Positions 6,289 through 13,779 of a stretch of 13,906 nucleotides of DNA are shown piece after piece. Each line of letters begins with the position of its first letter. Position 1 is the first letter of the stretch. The DNA is taken from contig JAGTQS010000046.1 of assembly GCA_018397055.1 (NCBI GenBank), positions 1 to 13,906 on the forward strand, in the 5' to 3' direction. The notes below the pieces were generated by a model. It saw only the letters and a program-made list of their open reading frames with translations. It was not told where the DNA came from and did no database searches. Made by a program: the position numbers and the translations under genes. Source of the DNA: Candidatus Bathyarchaeota archaeon. Its GTDB lineage: Archaea > Thermoproteota > Bathyarchaeia > Bathyarchaeales > DTEX01.

Positions 6289-6925
6289 TTTTTCGTTTCA
6301 CCTCTAGCCTTCTTCTAAGGTCTTTTATTGAATTTTCAAGCTGGCTTCTTCTAGCCTCAATTGTAACGTCTCCTCTGGTAGCTTCGAGTACATGCCTGGC
6401 AACATCGCATTTTCTTCGAAGCTCATGAACCAAAATGTTAGCTTCATCAAGGTTCACTAGTTCCGCATATATTATTTCCATCAGTTCAAGATTTTCTATG
6501 GCTTTCTTTATCTTATTTCGTCTCAGATAGTCCAATGTTTGACGTCTAAGCTCACCAATCACGTCTGCGAGTCCAAGAACATAGGGCGCAACTGGAACGT
6601 TGATTTCATCATAGCTGATAAACCGCCCTTCTTTGATGAGTCTGAAAAATATTTGAGCCTCAGCATACTCTTCAAAGGCTGAATCAACAGCTCCCATAAA
6701 CATGAGACCAGAAAAATTCACAGTCATATTGTGGAGATTATCAAGAATCTCTTTAGCTTCAGCAAGTTTGCGCTTGGCTTCTTCAAATTCCTCTTTATGC
6801 ATATGAAAAATTGCTGTTTTCGACAGACGGGTACATTTCCACATAGCTGTCTGAATTTCTTGGCGAACAGCATCCTTCTTGGCAAGTTCACCTTGAATCC
6901 GACTTAGTATTTCATTTAACGACAT
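6275..6925 (-). CDS. Archaeal translin-family helical protein
   Basis: An all-helical 216-residue protein of the archaeal translin type. The eukaryotic relatives translin/TRAX bind RNA and DNA and form the C3PO RNase; archaeal members are poorly characterised. The characteristic central block is YVLGLADVIGELRRQTLDYLRR (about 114-135). It is followed by ENLELMEIIYAELVNLDEAN, then LRRKCDVARHVLEATRGDVT near 167-187, and a basic coiled tail. The N-terminal half is amphipathic helix rich in K/E with FSGLMFMGAVDSAFEEYAEAQIFF. It starts at ATG 6925 behind AAAGTGAGC, and its last 14 nt overlap sepS. The tight coupling suggests a role with SepRS, perhaps in tRNA handling; that is inference. I do not claim it is SepCysE, though that scaffold is also mostly helical. 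Confidence 0.85.
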   Translation of the reverse strand: MSLNEILSRIQGELAKKDAVRQEIQTAMWKCTRLSKTAIFHMHKEEFEEAKRKLAEAKEILDNLHNMTVNFSGLMFMGAVDSAFEEYAEAQIFFRLIKEGRFISYDEINVPVAPYVLGLADVIGELRRQTLDYLRRNKIKKAIENLELMEIIYAELVNLDEANILVHELRRKCDVARHVLEATRGDVTIEARRSQLENSIKDLRRRLEVKRKNEPI

Positions 6926-6973
6926 TTAGCTCACTTTCCAAATTAACCTATGAATGCATAGGAGTACATTGAC

Positions 6974-7008
6974 GTTTAAATTGCTCTTCGCATTTAAGTT
7001 AAGAGCAA
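6974..7008 (-). promoter_or_regulatory. Promoter region with 8-bp inverted repeat before the translin-sepS-nfi operon
   Basis: TTGCTCTT (6981-6988) and AAGAGCAA (7001-7008) are perfect inverted repeats separated by 12 AT-rich bases. On the minus strand the inner arm runs directly into AATTTAAAC (6982-6974), a TATA-like box about 50 nt before the ATG at 6925. The arms therefore flank the usual BRE/TATA position, as an operator for a dimeric regulator would. Alternatively it is an RNA hairpin in the tail of the PurF-like transcript, whose stop is 63 nt upstream. Confidence 0.35.
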
Positions 7009-7070
7009 TGCGTCTTTCACAAATAGACACTTTATTTTGGCATTTATCTTTTTAGTCTAGCAAGCATTCT

Positions 7071-8588
7071 CTAGGCACAGCCTGTCCAACAGTATAGGCA
7101 AAGGTCTTCTTCTTTTAAACCTTTGTTGTTTGGGGCTTCTATCACGGCTTTGATAAGGTCTTCAACGGTTTGAAATTTTAATGTTGTAAAGCCAATTTTT
7201 TTCCTGATCTCTTCAACCATAGCTTTGTACTCTGGGCTTCTGGTATCCAAGTATTTTTGTATGTCTCCTTCTGTCTTGCCCATTGCATTCCATGTGGCAA
7301 GGTTCTTCACTTTAGTTGACAGGTCATAAATGCATGGGTACATCTGCGGCGGCGAAGCTATTCTGCCGTGGACCTCTTTCGGGTTATAGGGCAAAATCTT
7401 CTCATTTAATAGGTCTCTAAGTTGAGTGCCTCTCCTAATTGAGTCATCAACCAAAACAATTCGTTTACCATCGATTATCTGCGGGTTCGGAACCTGTTTA
7501 TACCGTGCAATCTGCTCTCTTCTTTCCTGAGTCGGCGGAATGTAGCTTCTCCCCCATCCAGGCGTGTACTTAACCAAAGGTCGCCTTAATGGAACCAAAG
7601 AAGCTAATGCCTTTTTTATTACATCTTCAAGTTGGTTAATGTTGATTTTGTTCTCTTTGAACTGTTTCATTGCTTCGGAAATTTTTTCTTGAGCCAGTTC
7701 GATTTTCCTCTTGGCGTAGCCAATTGAGTGAGCAAACCCTGAGTCGGCTATACCAAGCACAAGGTCTGCTTCCACATCATCTTTTTCAGCCAGAAAACCT
7801 CCGCATCTTTCTCTTACGATTTCAGCATTTATACCATAGTAGTCGGAAGATGGAAAGCCAAAATAGACGTGAAGAAAAGTGCAGAATCTTTTCTTAGATG
7901 GTATATTGACTCTTGTTTTTGTTCCTGACTCATCTATAGAAATTATTTCTTGATAATCGAGAAATTTAATAACATTGTATCTCAAATTCGGAAAGGCTGA
8001 TGTCTCTGAGGCTATTGCCCAATCATTTCCCCTATTTCCAAGTATTAGAGGGAAGGTGCTACCTGAAGCGTAGATGCTTCTTTCATTTTGTGAGAGAAGA
8101 AGAAGAGATATTGTTCCGTCGATTTTGTTATATATTGCTTGGATTCCGTCAATGATGTTTTTGCCTCTTCCAATGAGTTCACCGACAATTTCAGTTGGAT
8201 TCGGAACAGTCTTCCCAGCCTTGACTCTGGATTTTTTGAAAGTCACGCCTTCACAAATCAATTCGTTGTAAAGCGCCTCAGCGTTTCGGATAACTCCAGA
8301 CGTGCAAAGTGCGAAAGTGCCATTTTTTGTCTCAAACTTAATTGGTTGCTCGTCTTGGCTGTCGCTAATGACTCCAATCCCAATTTGCCCTTGAATTCTC
8401 CTGTATATTTCACGCATTTCAGACTTGAATTGGCTGTTGCTTATGTTACGGCAGACAAGTCTCACATCACCATCAAGATAAGCTAAGCCACCGATCTCCG
8501 TTCCAAGATGCGAGTGATAGTCTACTCCTATATAGAGGTCTCGGGCAAGGTGATTCTTAGATACAACGCCGAATAGTCCACCCAGCAC
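7071..8588 (-). CDS. PurF-like amidophosphoribosyltransferase paralogue lacking the glutaminase cysteine
   Basis: PurF makes phosphoribosylamine from PRPP using ammonia freed from glutamine by an N-terminal Cys. This 505-residue protein keeps the overall PurF layout: an Ntn-type N-terminal domain (1 to about 230), then the phosphoribosyltransferase domain with VLGIADSGFAHSIGYA (277-292), YTPGWGRSYIPPTQERREQI (341-360) and the PRPP loop RIVLVDDSIRRGTQ (376-389). It begins MLGGLFGVVS, so glycine stands where canonical CGVFG has the nucleophile. It carries a charged helical insertion (about 293-335) and ends DLCLYCWTGCA. These traits fit the MGGFFG-type paralogues known from bacteria rather than housekeeping PurF. 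It is probably ammonia-dependent or of a different role. GTG start with a TATA-like box at 8632-8624. Not clearly in an operon. Confidence 0.85.
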   Translation of the reverse strand: MLGGLFGVVSKNHLARDLYIGVDYHSHLGTEIGGLAYLDGDVRLVCRNISNSQFKSEMREIYRRIQGQIGIGVISDSQDEQPIKFETKNGTFALCTSGVIRNAEALYNELICEGVTFKKSRVKAGKTVPNPTEIVGELIGRGKNIIDGIQAIYNKIDGTISLLLLSQNERSIYASGSTFPLILGNRGNDWAIASETSAFPNLRYNVIKFLDYQEIISIDESGTKTRVNIPSKKRFCTFLHVYFGFPSSDYYGINAEIVRERCGGFLAEKDDVEADLVLGIADSGFAHSIGYAKRKIELAQEKISEAMKQFKENKININQLEDVIKKALASLVPLRRPLVKYTPGWGRSYIPPTQERREQIARYKQVPNPQIIDGKRIVLVDDSIRRGTQLRDLLNEKILPYNPKEVHGRIASPPQMYPCIYDLSTKVKNLATWNAMGKTEGDIQKYLDTRSPEYKAMVEEIRKKIGFTTLKFQTVEDLIKAVIEAPNNKGLKEEDLCLYCWTGCA

Positions 8589-8623
8589 AGTTTTTCAGCC
8601 TCTGGTTAGAACCATTATGGAAC

Positions 8624-8632
8624 GGATATAAA
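8624..8632 (-). promoter_or_regulatory. Probable TATA box for the PurF-like gene
   Basis: On the minus strand the sequence reads TTTATATCC about 40 nt before the GTG at 8588. Expected transcription start is near 8602, giving a leader of about 14 nt containing GAGGCTGA close by. Supported only by composition and spacing. Confidence 0.35.
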
Positions 8633-8663
8633 CGACTTTTGCACAAGACCATGTTAATGTTCA

Positions 8664-9689
8664 TTAAATCAGAATTTTCGCAGCAATTGCATCCGCCATT
8701 TCCTGCGTAGCGGAGGCTCCATCCATGTCGTAAGTACGAACTTTTCCCTCTTCCAAAACTGTTGCCACAGCTTTTTCAATAAGGCCTGCTTCTTCAGGGA
8801 GATTTAGGTATTCAAGCATCATTTTCGCAGAAAGGATTGTCGCAACGGGGTTAACGACGTTTTTTCCTTCGTATTTAGGTGCGGAACCGTGAACAGGCTC
8901 AAACATTCCGTAGCTGTCACCAATGTTTGCTCCGGCAGCAAATCCGAGTCCTCCGACAAGCTGAGCTGCCTCGTCAGAAAGAATGTCGCCAAAAAGGTTA
9001 GTTGTAACTATGACATCAAACTTTTCCGGCTCCTTAATCAGCCGCATAGCCATCGCATCAACATGGACTTCATCAACAAACACTGAGGGATATTTCTCGG
9101 CAACTTTCATGACAGAGTCCACGAAGATGCCGTCCGTCACCCTCAAAACATTCCTTTTGTGAACACAGGTTACGTGCTTTTTACGTTTCATAGCAAGCTC
9201 AAACGCAAGATTCGCAATCTTCTCAGAAGCTTGCTGAGTCACAACACGTAAAGCAACACCTTTTCCTGGAGACAACAAAAACTCACGTCCAAAATATAGG
9301 CCTTCGGTGTTTTCTCTTAACACAACAAGATCAATGTTTGACCTTATGGATGGAACCCTAGGCAAACTTTTACATGGTCTAATGTTCGCGTATAGATTAA
9401 AAGCTTTTCTGATTGTTACAGCAGCACTTGGCGGTGCCCCTGCTTCTTCCGGAGTGGTCATTGGACCCTTTAGACATGCATTTGTCTGCTTGAGCATGTC
9501 TAGCGTTTTTTGTGGAACATTGGTGCCGTATTTTCTTATGCAATTGTAGCCTGCTTCGCCTTGGATAAATTCAAGTCTTACTTTTTTGGATGCTTTCTGA
9601 ACAGCACGTAGAACCTTTAAAGCCGCCTCTGTCACCTCTGGCCCAATGCCGTCTCCTGGTAAAACTGCTATTTTAAAGTTTTTACTCAA
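8664..9689 (-). CDS. Isocitrate/isopropylmalate-family dehydrogenase, isocitrate type favoured
   Basis: A beta-decarboxylating dehydrogenase that oxidises a 2-hydroxy acid with NAD(P). The 341-residue protein has the whole fold: PGDGIGPEVT (11-20), the substrate loop PPSAAVTIRKAFNLYANIRP (86-105), RENTEGLYFG (125-134), KRNVLRVTDG (178-187), the metal aspartates in NLFGDILSDEAA (231-242) and the cofactor segment HGSAPKYEGKNVVNP (267-281). RENTEGLY and YANIRPC resemble isocitrate dehydrogenases. K272-Y273 match the NADP-binding pair of the E. coli enzyme. The Arg that usually completes that NADP site is absent (TYDMDG). Homoisocitrate or 3-isopropylmalate remain possible substrates. It starts at TTG 9689; no ATG is available in frame. 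It is 75 nt before the PurF-like gene; no other leucine or TCA gene lies nearby. Confidence 0.85.
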   Translation of the reverse strand: MSKNFKIAVLPGDGIGPEVTEAALKVLRAVQKASKKVRLEFIQGEAGYNCIRKYGTNVPQKTLDMLKQTNACLKGPMTTPEEAGAPPSAAVTIRKAFNLYANIRPCKSLPRVPSIRSNIDLVVLRENTEGLYFGREFLLSPGKGVALRVVTQQASEKIANLAFELAMKRKKHVTCVHKRNVLRVTDGIFVDSVMKVAEKYPSVFVDEVHVDAMAMRLIKEPEKFDVIVTTNLFGDILSDEAAQLVGGLGFAAGANIGDSYGMFEPVHGSAPKYEGKNVVNPVATILSAKMMLEYLNLPEEAGLIEKAVATVLEEGKVRTYDMDGASATQEMADAIAAKILI

Positions 9690-9775
9690 CTCAGCATCAC
9701 TTTTCTCTTTTCAATCAGTAGTTTTTCCGTGGCTTTTATTTATTGTTTTCATCAAGTTTTCGTGGGGAACGTGTT

Positions 9776-10330
9776 TTATTCATGTTTAAGCCTCGAGTCG
9801 AGAATGTAGTTTATGATGTCGATACATGATGCTGCAAGGTAAGGCTTTTTTCCAAGCGAGACCTTTTTGCCAAAACGTATAGAAAACTCCTCGTCTTTTT
9901 TGGATAATCCGACTTGGTCGCCTAGCACAAAAACAGGATTTTCTCCTAGATTTACTTTTAAAATATCTTCTCCATCCTCCTCTAAAATGAAGAGGTTCTT
10001 TTTTGTCCGTATGACTTCTTGGAAACTTTCTTTACGTAGCTCGATGCCTGGGTGAACGCCGCCTGATAACACCTTTCGCAGAATGTCTTCCCAAGTTTTC
10101 TCGTCGGTTCTCACATCCCTAAGTTTTCTGCCATCAAAGACTAGATGTACTGGTGGACGTGGAGGACCGCTTAGAACGGCGTGAAAAACGACATCACGTC
10201 TAATGGCGCCTGAGGTGAAAAAGGCTGTCAGAAGACACTGATAGACGACATCTAATCTACCTGCTTCTCTAAGGTTTCTGAAGTTACCATCGGTTCTGCC
10301 TTTTCGGGAAAAAAGGATAAACTCAATCAT
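9776..10330 (-). CDS. trmY: tRNA (pseudouridine(54)-N1)-methyltransferase TrmY
   Basis: TrmY uses S-adenosylmethionine to methylate N1 of pseudouridine 54 in the T-loop of archaeal tRNAs, giving m1-psi in place of bacterial ribothymidine. It is a SPOUT enzyme, folded with a knot. The 184-residue product shows the family pattern: FILFSRKGRTDGNFRNL at 5-20, AGRLDVVYQCLLTAFF, the strand LVFDGRKLRD (64-72), the cofactor-site strand FVLGDQVGLSKKDEE (134-148), and SLGKKPYLAASCIDIINY (158-175) with C169 in the conserved C-terminal position. It is slightly shorter than the methanogen enzymes. ATG 10330 has no clear Shine-Dalgarno. A TATA-like TTTTTATGT (10360-10352) 25 nt upstream suggests a leaderless transcript. 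Confidence 0.9.
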   Translation of the reverse strand: MIEFILFSRKGRTDGNFRNLREAGRLDVVYQCLLTAFFTSGAIRRDVVFHAVLSGPPRPPVHLVFDGRKLRDVRTDEKTWEDILRKVLSGGVHPGIELRKESFQEVIRTKKNLFILEEDGEDILKVNLGENPVFVLGDQVGLSKKDEEFSIRFGKKVSLGKKPYLAASCIDIINYILDSRLKHE

Positions 10331-10351
10331 ACGAGGTTGATTCCTATAGTT

Positions 10352-10360
10352 ACATAAAAA
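10352..10360 (-). promoter_or_regulatory. T-rich box: trmY promoter and possible glycosidase-operon terminator
   Basis: On the minus strand TTTTTATGT lies between the stop of the GH42 gene (10387) and the ATG of trmY (10330). Its distance to the ATG fits a TATA box driving a leaderless mRNA. The same T tract, 27 nt beyond the GH42 stop, could also end the upstream transcript. Both roles are inferred from position. Confidence 0.3.
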
Positions 10361-10386
10361 GAATTAGGGCTTTAGGAACGTGGACA

Positions 10387-12498
10387 CTATTCTTCGACTA
10401 GAACGCTGAACCTCCATTCTGGCGCATTAAACCTGCATTCTTGCCCCGTTTCCGTAGTCTGAACAGAAATTTTCCCTCCTGAAATTATGTCAAGAGCATG
10501 TTTAGAGGCGAAGAAGTCACGTTTGAATCTGAGGTATACAGAGTCTTGTTTTGGCGGGAAGAAGACGAAGACCATTTTCTTTCCAGCTGATTCTCCCCAC
10601 TTGACGTAGACGAACAAGTCTTTGTCAGGCTTCGGCGAAGAAACCTCAACCCAAGGCTCCCATCCTGCTTTACGGGCTGTAAGTTCTAAGAACCTTTCAA
10701 AATCCGCTGTCCAGCTGTTCAGATATGGGTCGCCAAGATACGATCCGCACAATACCACTTTGCCTTTACCAACCGAAACCTCAGATATTAACGCGCCTTC
10801 TTTGTTTTCAGCAAGTATAATGCCTCTGTCTCTCTGCCATGGTGTTAGCCACTGTGCCACTTTGAGGTTTAATTTCTCACCATTAATCACGGCGGATATG
10901 CAGTCTGATTCAACGTGGCGTCTTCCAACTTCACTTACTCCAGTTAAGTGTGCGGTGAAACGGTCTTCCGGGTACCTGTATAACCCTTCCGGGTTAAAGG
11001 CTCCACACTCCGATTCGCAGACGAGAGTTCCTCCTTTTTTCACAAACTCTGCAAGAGCCTCTTCTACGGATTCGCTTGTAACTATCGTTCGAGGCATGAA
11101 CAAGACTTTAAGCCATTGTAAGACTTCGAGGTGTTCCTCCTCAACAACAATGTACGGCATCGACTGACGGGCCAAGCCTTGACAATACCCGAGTAGGCCA
11201 CGCATTATCCGTTCAGCGCTACCTTCCTGTGCCCAAGCCAAGTAGTAAGACTGAGGGCTAAACATAACTCCAATTTCAGACTTCGCAGGTGTGTATTTAG
11301 CTATCAAGTCGCCGTAGTCTTCGATTAGCTTGCCCGTTACTTTCATATGCGCCAAACGTTCTTCTGCAAGACCATCATAACCTGAAATTCCGAAACCACC
11401 TGATTCGCGGCCAAAAACCTCGTCTCGCCAACACCAAAACAGGATTGTGTCTGCGCCGCAGGCTATTCCGTTCCAAATCCATCTTAGCTGAGAAAGAGCA
11501 TCAACATCGGCATAGATATTAAATCCTACCGCAGCACGTCCACCCTGAACCTCACTTAGCCACACCAGCTTGTCGCGTCCTGCTGACTTTACAAATTCCA
11601 CTCTCATCGCAAAATCAGCATCGTCCATGTTAGACCATTTTGGAAAACTTGAGCAGCCAACTCCGTCCAAGTCGTCTGCGAAGAACCAGTCATTGCCCCT
11701 GTTAAGAGGGTGGTCATAACCATGCATTGAACCTGGCCACAAGGCGCATGGAGAGGCAGCGTGAACCGTAACGGGATGTTTAATGTCTAAAGCCTTTATT
11801 ACTTTGTATCGTGCCTTGGCATGTTGGTTTGCCCTCCAAGTTAGAAACCTTTCGAAAGCCATCATTTCTGTGTATGGTCTGTCAGGAAGTTTTCCAGGCA
11901 TTACCTCGTCGAACGAGCCATATCGCCTCTTCCAAGCCTTGTTCAGCCCTTCAAGCCCACCGTACTTGTCGCTTAACCATTTGCGAAAAGCCCGTAGCGT
12001 GTAATCGCAGTAACACACGAACCCGTCGGCATGAACATTCCATCTTAGCTCATTCCAGGTATCCCACCCTCTAAGGCTCGGGACAGAACGGTATCTCGAA
12101 ACAACTTCAGTGAAGAAATGCGGCATGTGTTCCCAGACGCCTGGGTTGTCGGTGCACCCGCCTGGCGTTATGCCAAAGTGGCATTCCCTACGATTCGAGG
12201 ATACGACCTTTTGTCCCATGTGGTTAACCATCTCACTTCCTGGCAATTCACGATGAATCCAGTACGGTTGAATCTCTGCAATAGTGCTGAGGATAACGCC
12301 TAACCCATTCTGTTCTGCTAGCTTCACTAACCGATCGTAGTCGTCGAAAACGAAATAGTTCGGTTTAGGTTCAACCCAGCCCCACAACACCCAAAGCTGC
12401 ACCGTGTTGAACCCTGACTGCTTGATCTTGGCAATGTCTTTTTTCCAGTACTTGTCCTCTGGAAAAGGAGGACGATAGTATTGAACTCCAAGGTTCAT
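10387..12498 (-). CDS. GH42-type beta-glycosidase (intracellular)
   Basis: A retaining glycoside hydrolase with the three-part GH42 layout: TIM barrel (about 1-390), a Rossmann-like trimerisation domain (about 395-600, VLFMPRTIVTSESVEEALAEFVKKGGTLVCE) and a C-terminal beta domain (about 610-703). Probable acid/base is E150 in WDTWNEL and nucleophile E316 in WLSEVQGG. The usual N-E-Y/N-E-P context reads N-E-L here, so galactose specificity is unsafe. Of the four cysteines that bind zinc in many GH42 enzymes, C106, C162 and C164 (CYC) remain; the fourth is threonine (T167). There is no signal peptide. ATG 12498 follows AAGGA overlapping the stop of the GH130 gene, 10 nt upstream, so they form one operon. 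The substrate is probably a mannose/glucose oligosaccharide; this is inferred from the neighbour. Confidence 0.85.
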   Translation of the reverse strand: MNLGVQYYRPPFPEDKYWKKDIAKIKQSGFNTVQLWVLWGWVEPKPNYFVFDDYDRLVKLAEQNGLGVILSTIAEIQPYWIHRELPGSEMVNHMGQKVVSSNRRECHFGITPGGCTDNPGVWEHMPHFFTEVVSRYRSVPSLRGWDTWNELRWNVHADGFVCYCDYTLRAFRKWLSDKYGGLEGLNKAWKRRYGSFDEVMPGKLPDRPYTEMMAFERFLTWRANQHAKARYKVIKALDIKHPVTVHAASPCALWPGSMHGYDHPLNRGNDWFFADDLDGVGCSSFPKWSNMDDADFAMRVEFVKSAGRDKLVWLSEVQGGRAAVGFNIYADVDALSQLRWIWNGIACGADTILFWCWRDEVFGRESGGFGISGYDGLAEERLAHMKVTGKLIEDYGDLIAKYTPAKSEIGVMFSPQSYYLAWAQEGSAERIMRGLLGYCQGLARQSMPYIVVEEEHLEVLQWLKVLFMPRTIVTSESVEEALAEFVKKGGTLVCESECGAFNPEGLYRYPEDRFTAHLTGVSEVGRRHVESDCISAVINGEKLNLKVAQWLTPWQRDRGIILAENKEGALISEVSVGKGKVVLCGSYLGDPYLNSWTADFERFLELTARKAGWEPWVEVSSPKPDKDLFVYVKWGESAGKKMVFVFFPPKQDSVYLRFKRDFFASKHALDIISGGKISVQTTETGQECRFNAPEWRFSVLVEE

Positions 12499-12508
12499 AC
12501 TGATTCCT

Positions 12509-13699
12509 TCAATCTTTTTTGTTCTTTATTAGTTTAAGGTTTTTCGTGATTAGTTTGTTTAAGGTCACAACTGATGTATGTGTCCTGTAACCATCAGCAG
12601 GCGTATTGAGGCAGTAATCGACCAGTTTCTCAACCGTTGATGTAGCAACATGCATTCTTGTATCAGACGAAGCATAGTAAATGTAGACTCCACCATTATC
12701 CTTTTTTATCCAGCCATTACAGAATAAGACGTTTGATACGTCTCCCACTCTTTCTTCGCCCTTGGGAGCCATGAAATAGCCTCCTGGAGAAGCAATAACC
12801 TTCCAAGGCTCTTTCAAGTCTGTCATAAACATGTAAAGCACATACCGCAGGCCAGCAGCGCAACTTCGAACTCCGTGAGCAAGCTGCAGCCATCCTTTAT
12901 CTGTCTTTATTGGCGGTGGACCTAAGCCGTTCTTTACTTCCTTAATTGTGTGGTAGACACGAGGCTCAATGATTGTTTCGTCTCGGACCTCTGCGTTTTC
13001 TATGTCGTCAATTAAGGCCCAGCCTATTCCGCCGCCTGAGCCAGCTTCGATAAATGTTTCTTGTGGACGGGTATACAATGCATATTTACCGTCAACAAAT
13101 TCTGGGTGCAACACCACGTTACGTTGCTGAGTTTTTAATTTCAAGTCTGGCAAACGTTCCCATGACATGAGGTCTTTTGTGCGAACAATTCCAGATTTTG
13201 CTATGGCAGACGACAAGTCGCCTGGTGGAGCATTCGGATCCTTACGTTCTGAACAGAAAATACCGTATATCCAACCGTCTTCATGCTGAGTCAAGCGCAT
13301 GTCGTAAACGTTGGTTTCGTCTTTATCGATGTCTGGAAGTGTAATTGGGTAATCCCAAAAACGCCACTGGTCGATGCCGTTTGGACTTTCAGCGACCGCA
13401 AAAAACGATTTACGGTCCCAGCCCTCAACACGTACAACCATCAAATATCGATTATTAAATAGAATGGCTCCAGCGTTAAAAGTGGAATTTATCCCAAAAC
13501 GTTGCAGCAGGTTCGGGTTAGTTTCATAGTCAAGATCGTAGCGCCAAAAGACTGGGGCATGCTCAGCTGTGAGAATGGGATACTTGTAACGAACGTAAAT
13601 GCCGTTGTAGTCATCAATTATTTCATTTTGACGCATTATGAGCTTTTCGTAATTTTCAAATAGCTCATTAAGCCTTTTGTCAAAATCTTTCCTGTTCAT
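12509..13699 (-). CDS. GH130 4-O-beta-D-mannosyl-D-glucose phosphorylase
   Basis: GH130 subfamily 1 enzymes phosphorolyse beta-1,4-mannosyl-glucose to mannose 1-phosphate and glucose. The 396-residue protein carries the subfamily's near-invariant blocks: FNAGAILFNNRYLMVVRVEG (74-93), SFFAVAESPNGID (98-110), TNVYDMRLTQHEDGWIYG (129-146) with probable catalytic D133, RNVVLHPEFVDGKYALYTRP (193-212), GSGGGIGW (220-227), YHTIKEVKNGLGPPPIKT (249-266), LAHGVR (273-278) and EERVGDVSNVLF. Length is normal and there is no signal peptide, so it acts in the cytoplasm. ATG 13699 lies about 30 nt after a TATA-like box. It is first in an operon with the GH42 gene. The family is chiefly bacterial, so transfer into this archaeal lineage is plausible but not shown. 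Mannose 1-phosphate could enter glycolysis or sugar-nucleotide synthesis through enzymes not seen here. Confidence 0.92.
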   Translation of the reverse strand: MNRKDFDKRLNELFENYEKLIMRQNEIIDDYNGIYVRYKYPILTAEHAPVFWRYDLDYETNPNLLQRFGINSTFNAGAILFNNRYLMVVRVEGWDRKSFFAVAESPNGIDQWRFWDYPITLPDIDKDETNVYDMRLTQHEDGWIYGIFCSERKDPNAPPGDLSSAIAKSGIVRTKDLMSWERLPDLKLKTQQRNVVLHPEFVDGKYALYTRPQETFIEAGSGGGIGWALIDDIENAEVRDETIIEPRVYHTIKEVKNGLGPPPIKTDKGWLQLAHGVRSCAAGLRYVLYMFMTDLKEPWKVIASPGGYFMAPKGEERVGDVSNVLFCNGWIKKDNGGVYIYYASSDTRMHVATSTVEKLVDYCLNTPADGYRTHTSVVTLNKLITKNLKLIKNKKD

Positions 13700-13730
13700 A
13701 ATATTCCCGTTTATTTTTTTGAATTTATGA

Positions 13731-13738
13731 ATATAAAA
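13731..13738 (-). promoter_or_regulatory. Probable TATA box for the GH130-GH42 operon
   Basis: TTTTATAT on the minus strand lies 32-39 nt upstream of ATG 13699, predicting a start near 13708 and a very short leader. The MITE-like copy begins about 40 bp further upstream, so it lies just behind this promoter and could affect it. Confidence 0.35.
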
Positions 13739-13779
13739 CTATTTTAAGCCGCGAAGAAGACAGCTGAAAAAATAAGAAT

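Noticed and set aside
6275..6925. Calling the translin-family protein SepCysE because it precedes sepS.
   Set aside because: The LGLADVIGELRR and RRK-DVAR-TRGD blocks are those of archaeal translin-type proteins; a SepCysE identity cannot be supported from sequence alone.
7670..8486. Plus-strand open frames opposite the PurF-like gene.
   Set aside because: Antisense shadows of a clear coding sequence; composition follows the opposite strand's codons.
10622..12303. Several plus-strand open frames of 61-181 codons opposite the GH42 gene.
   Set aside because: Longer than most shadows but antisense to a protein with intact catalytic motifs; no start context or known domain.
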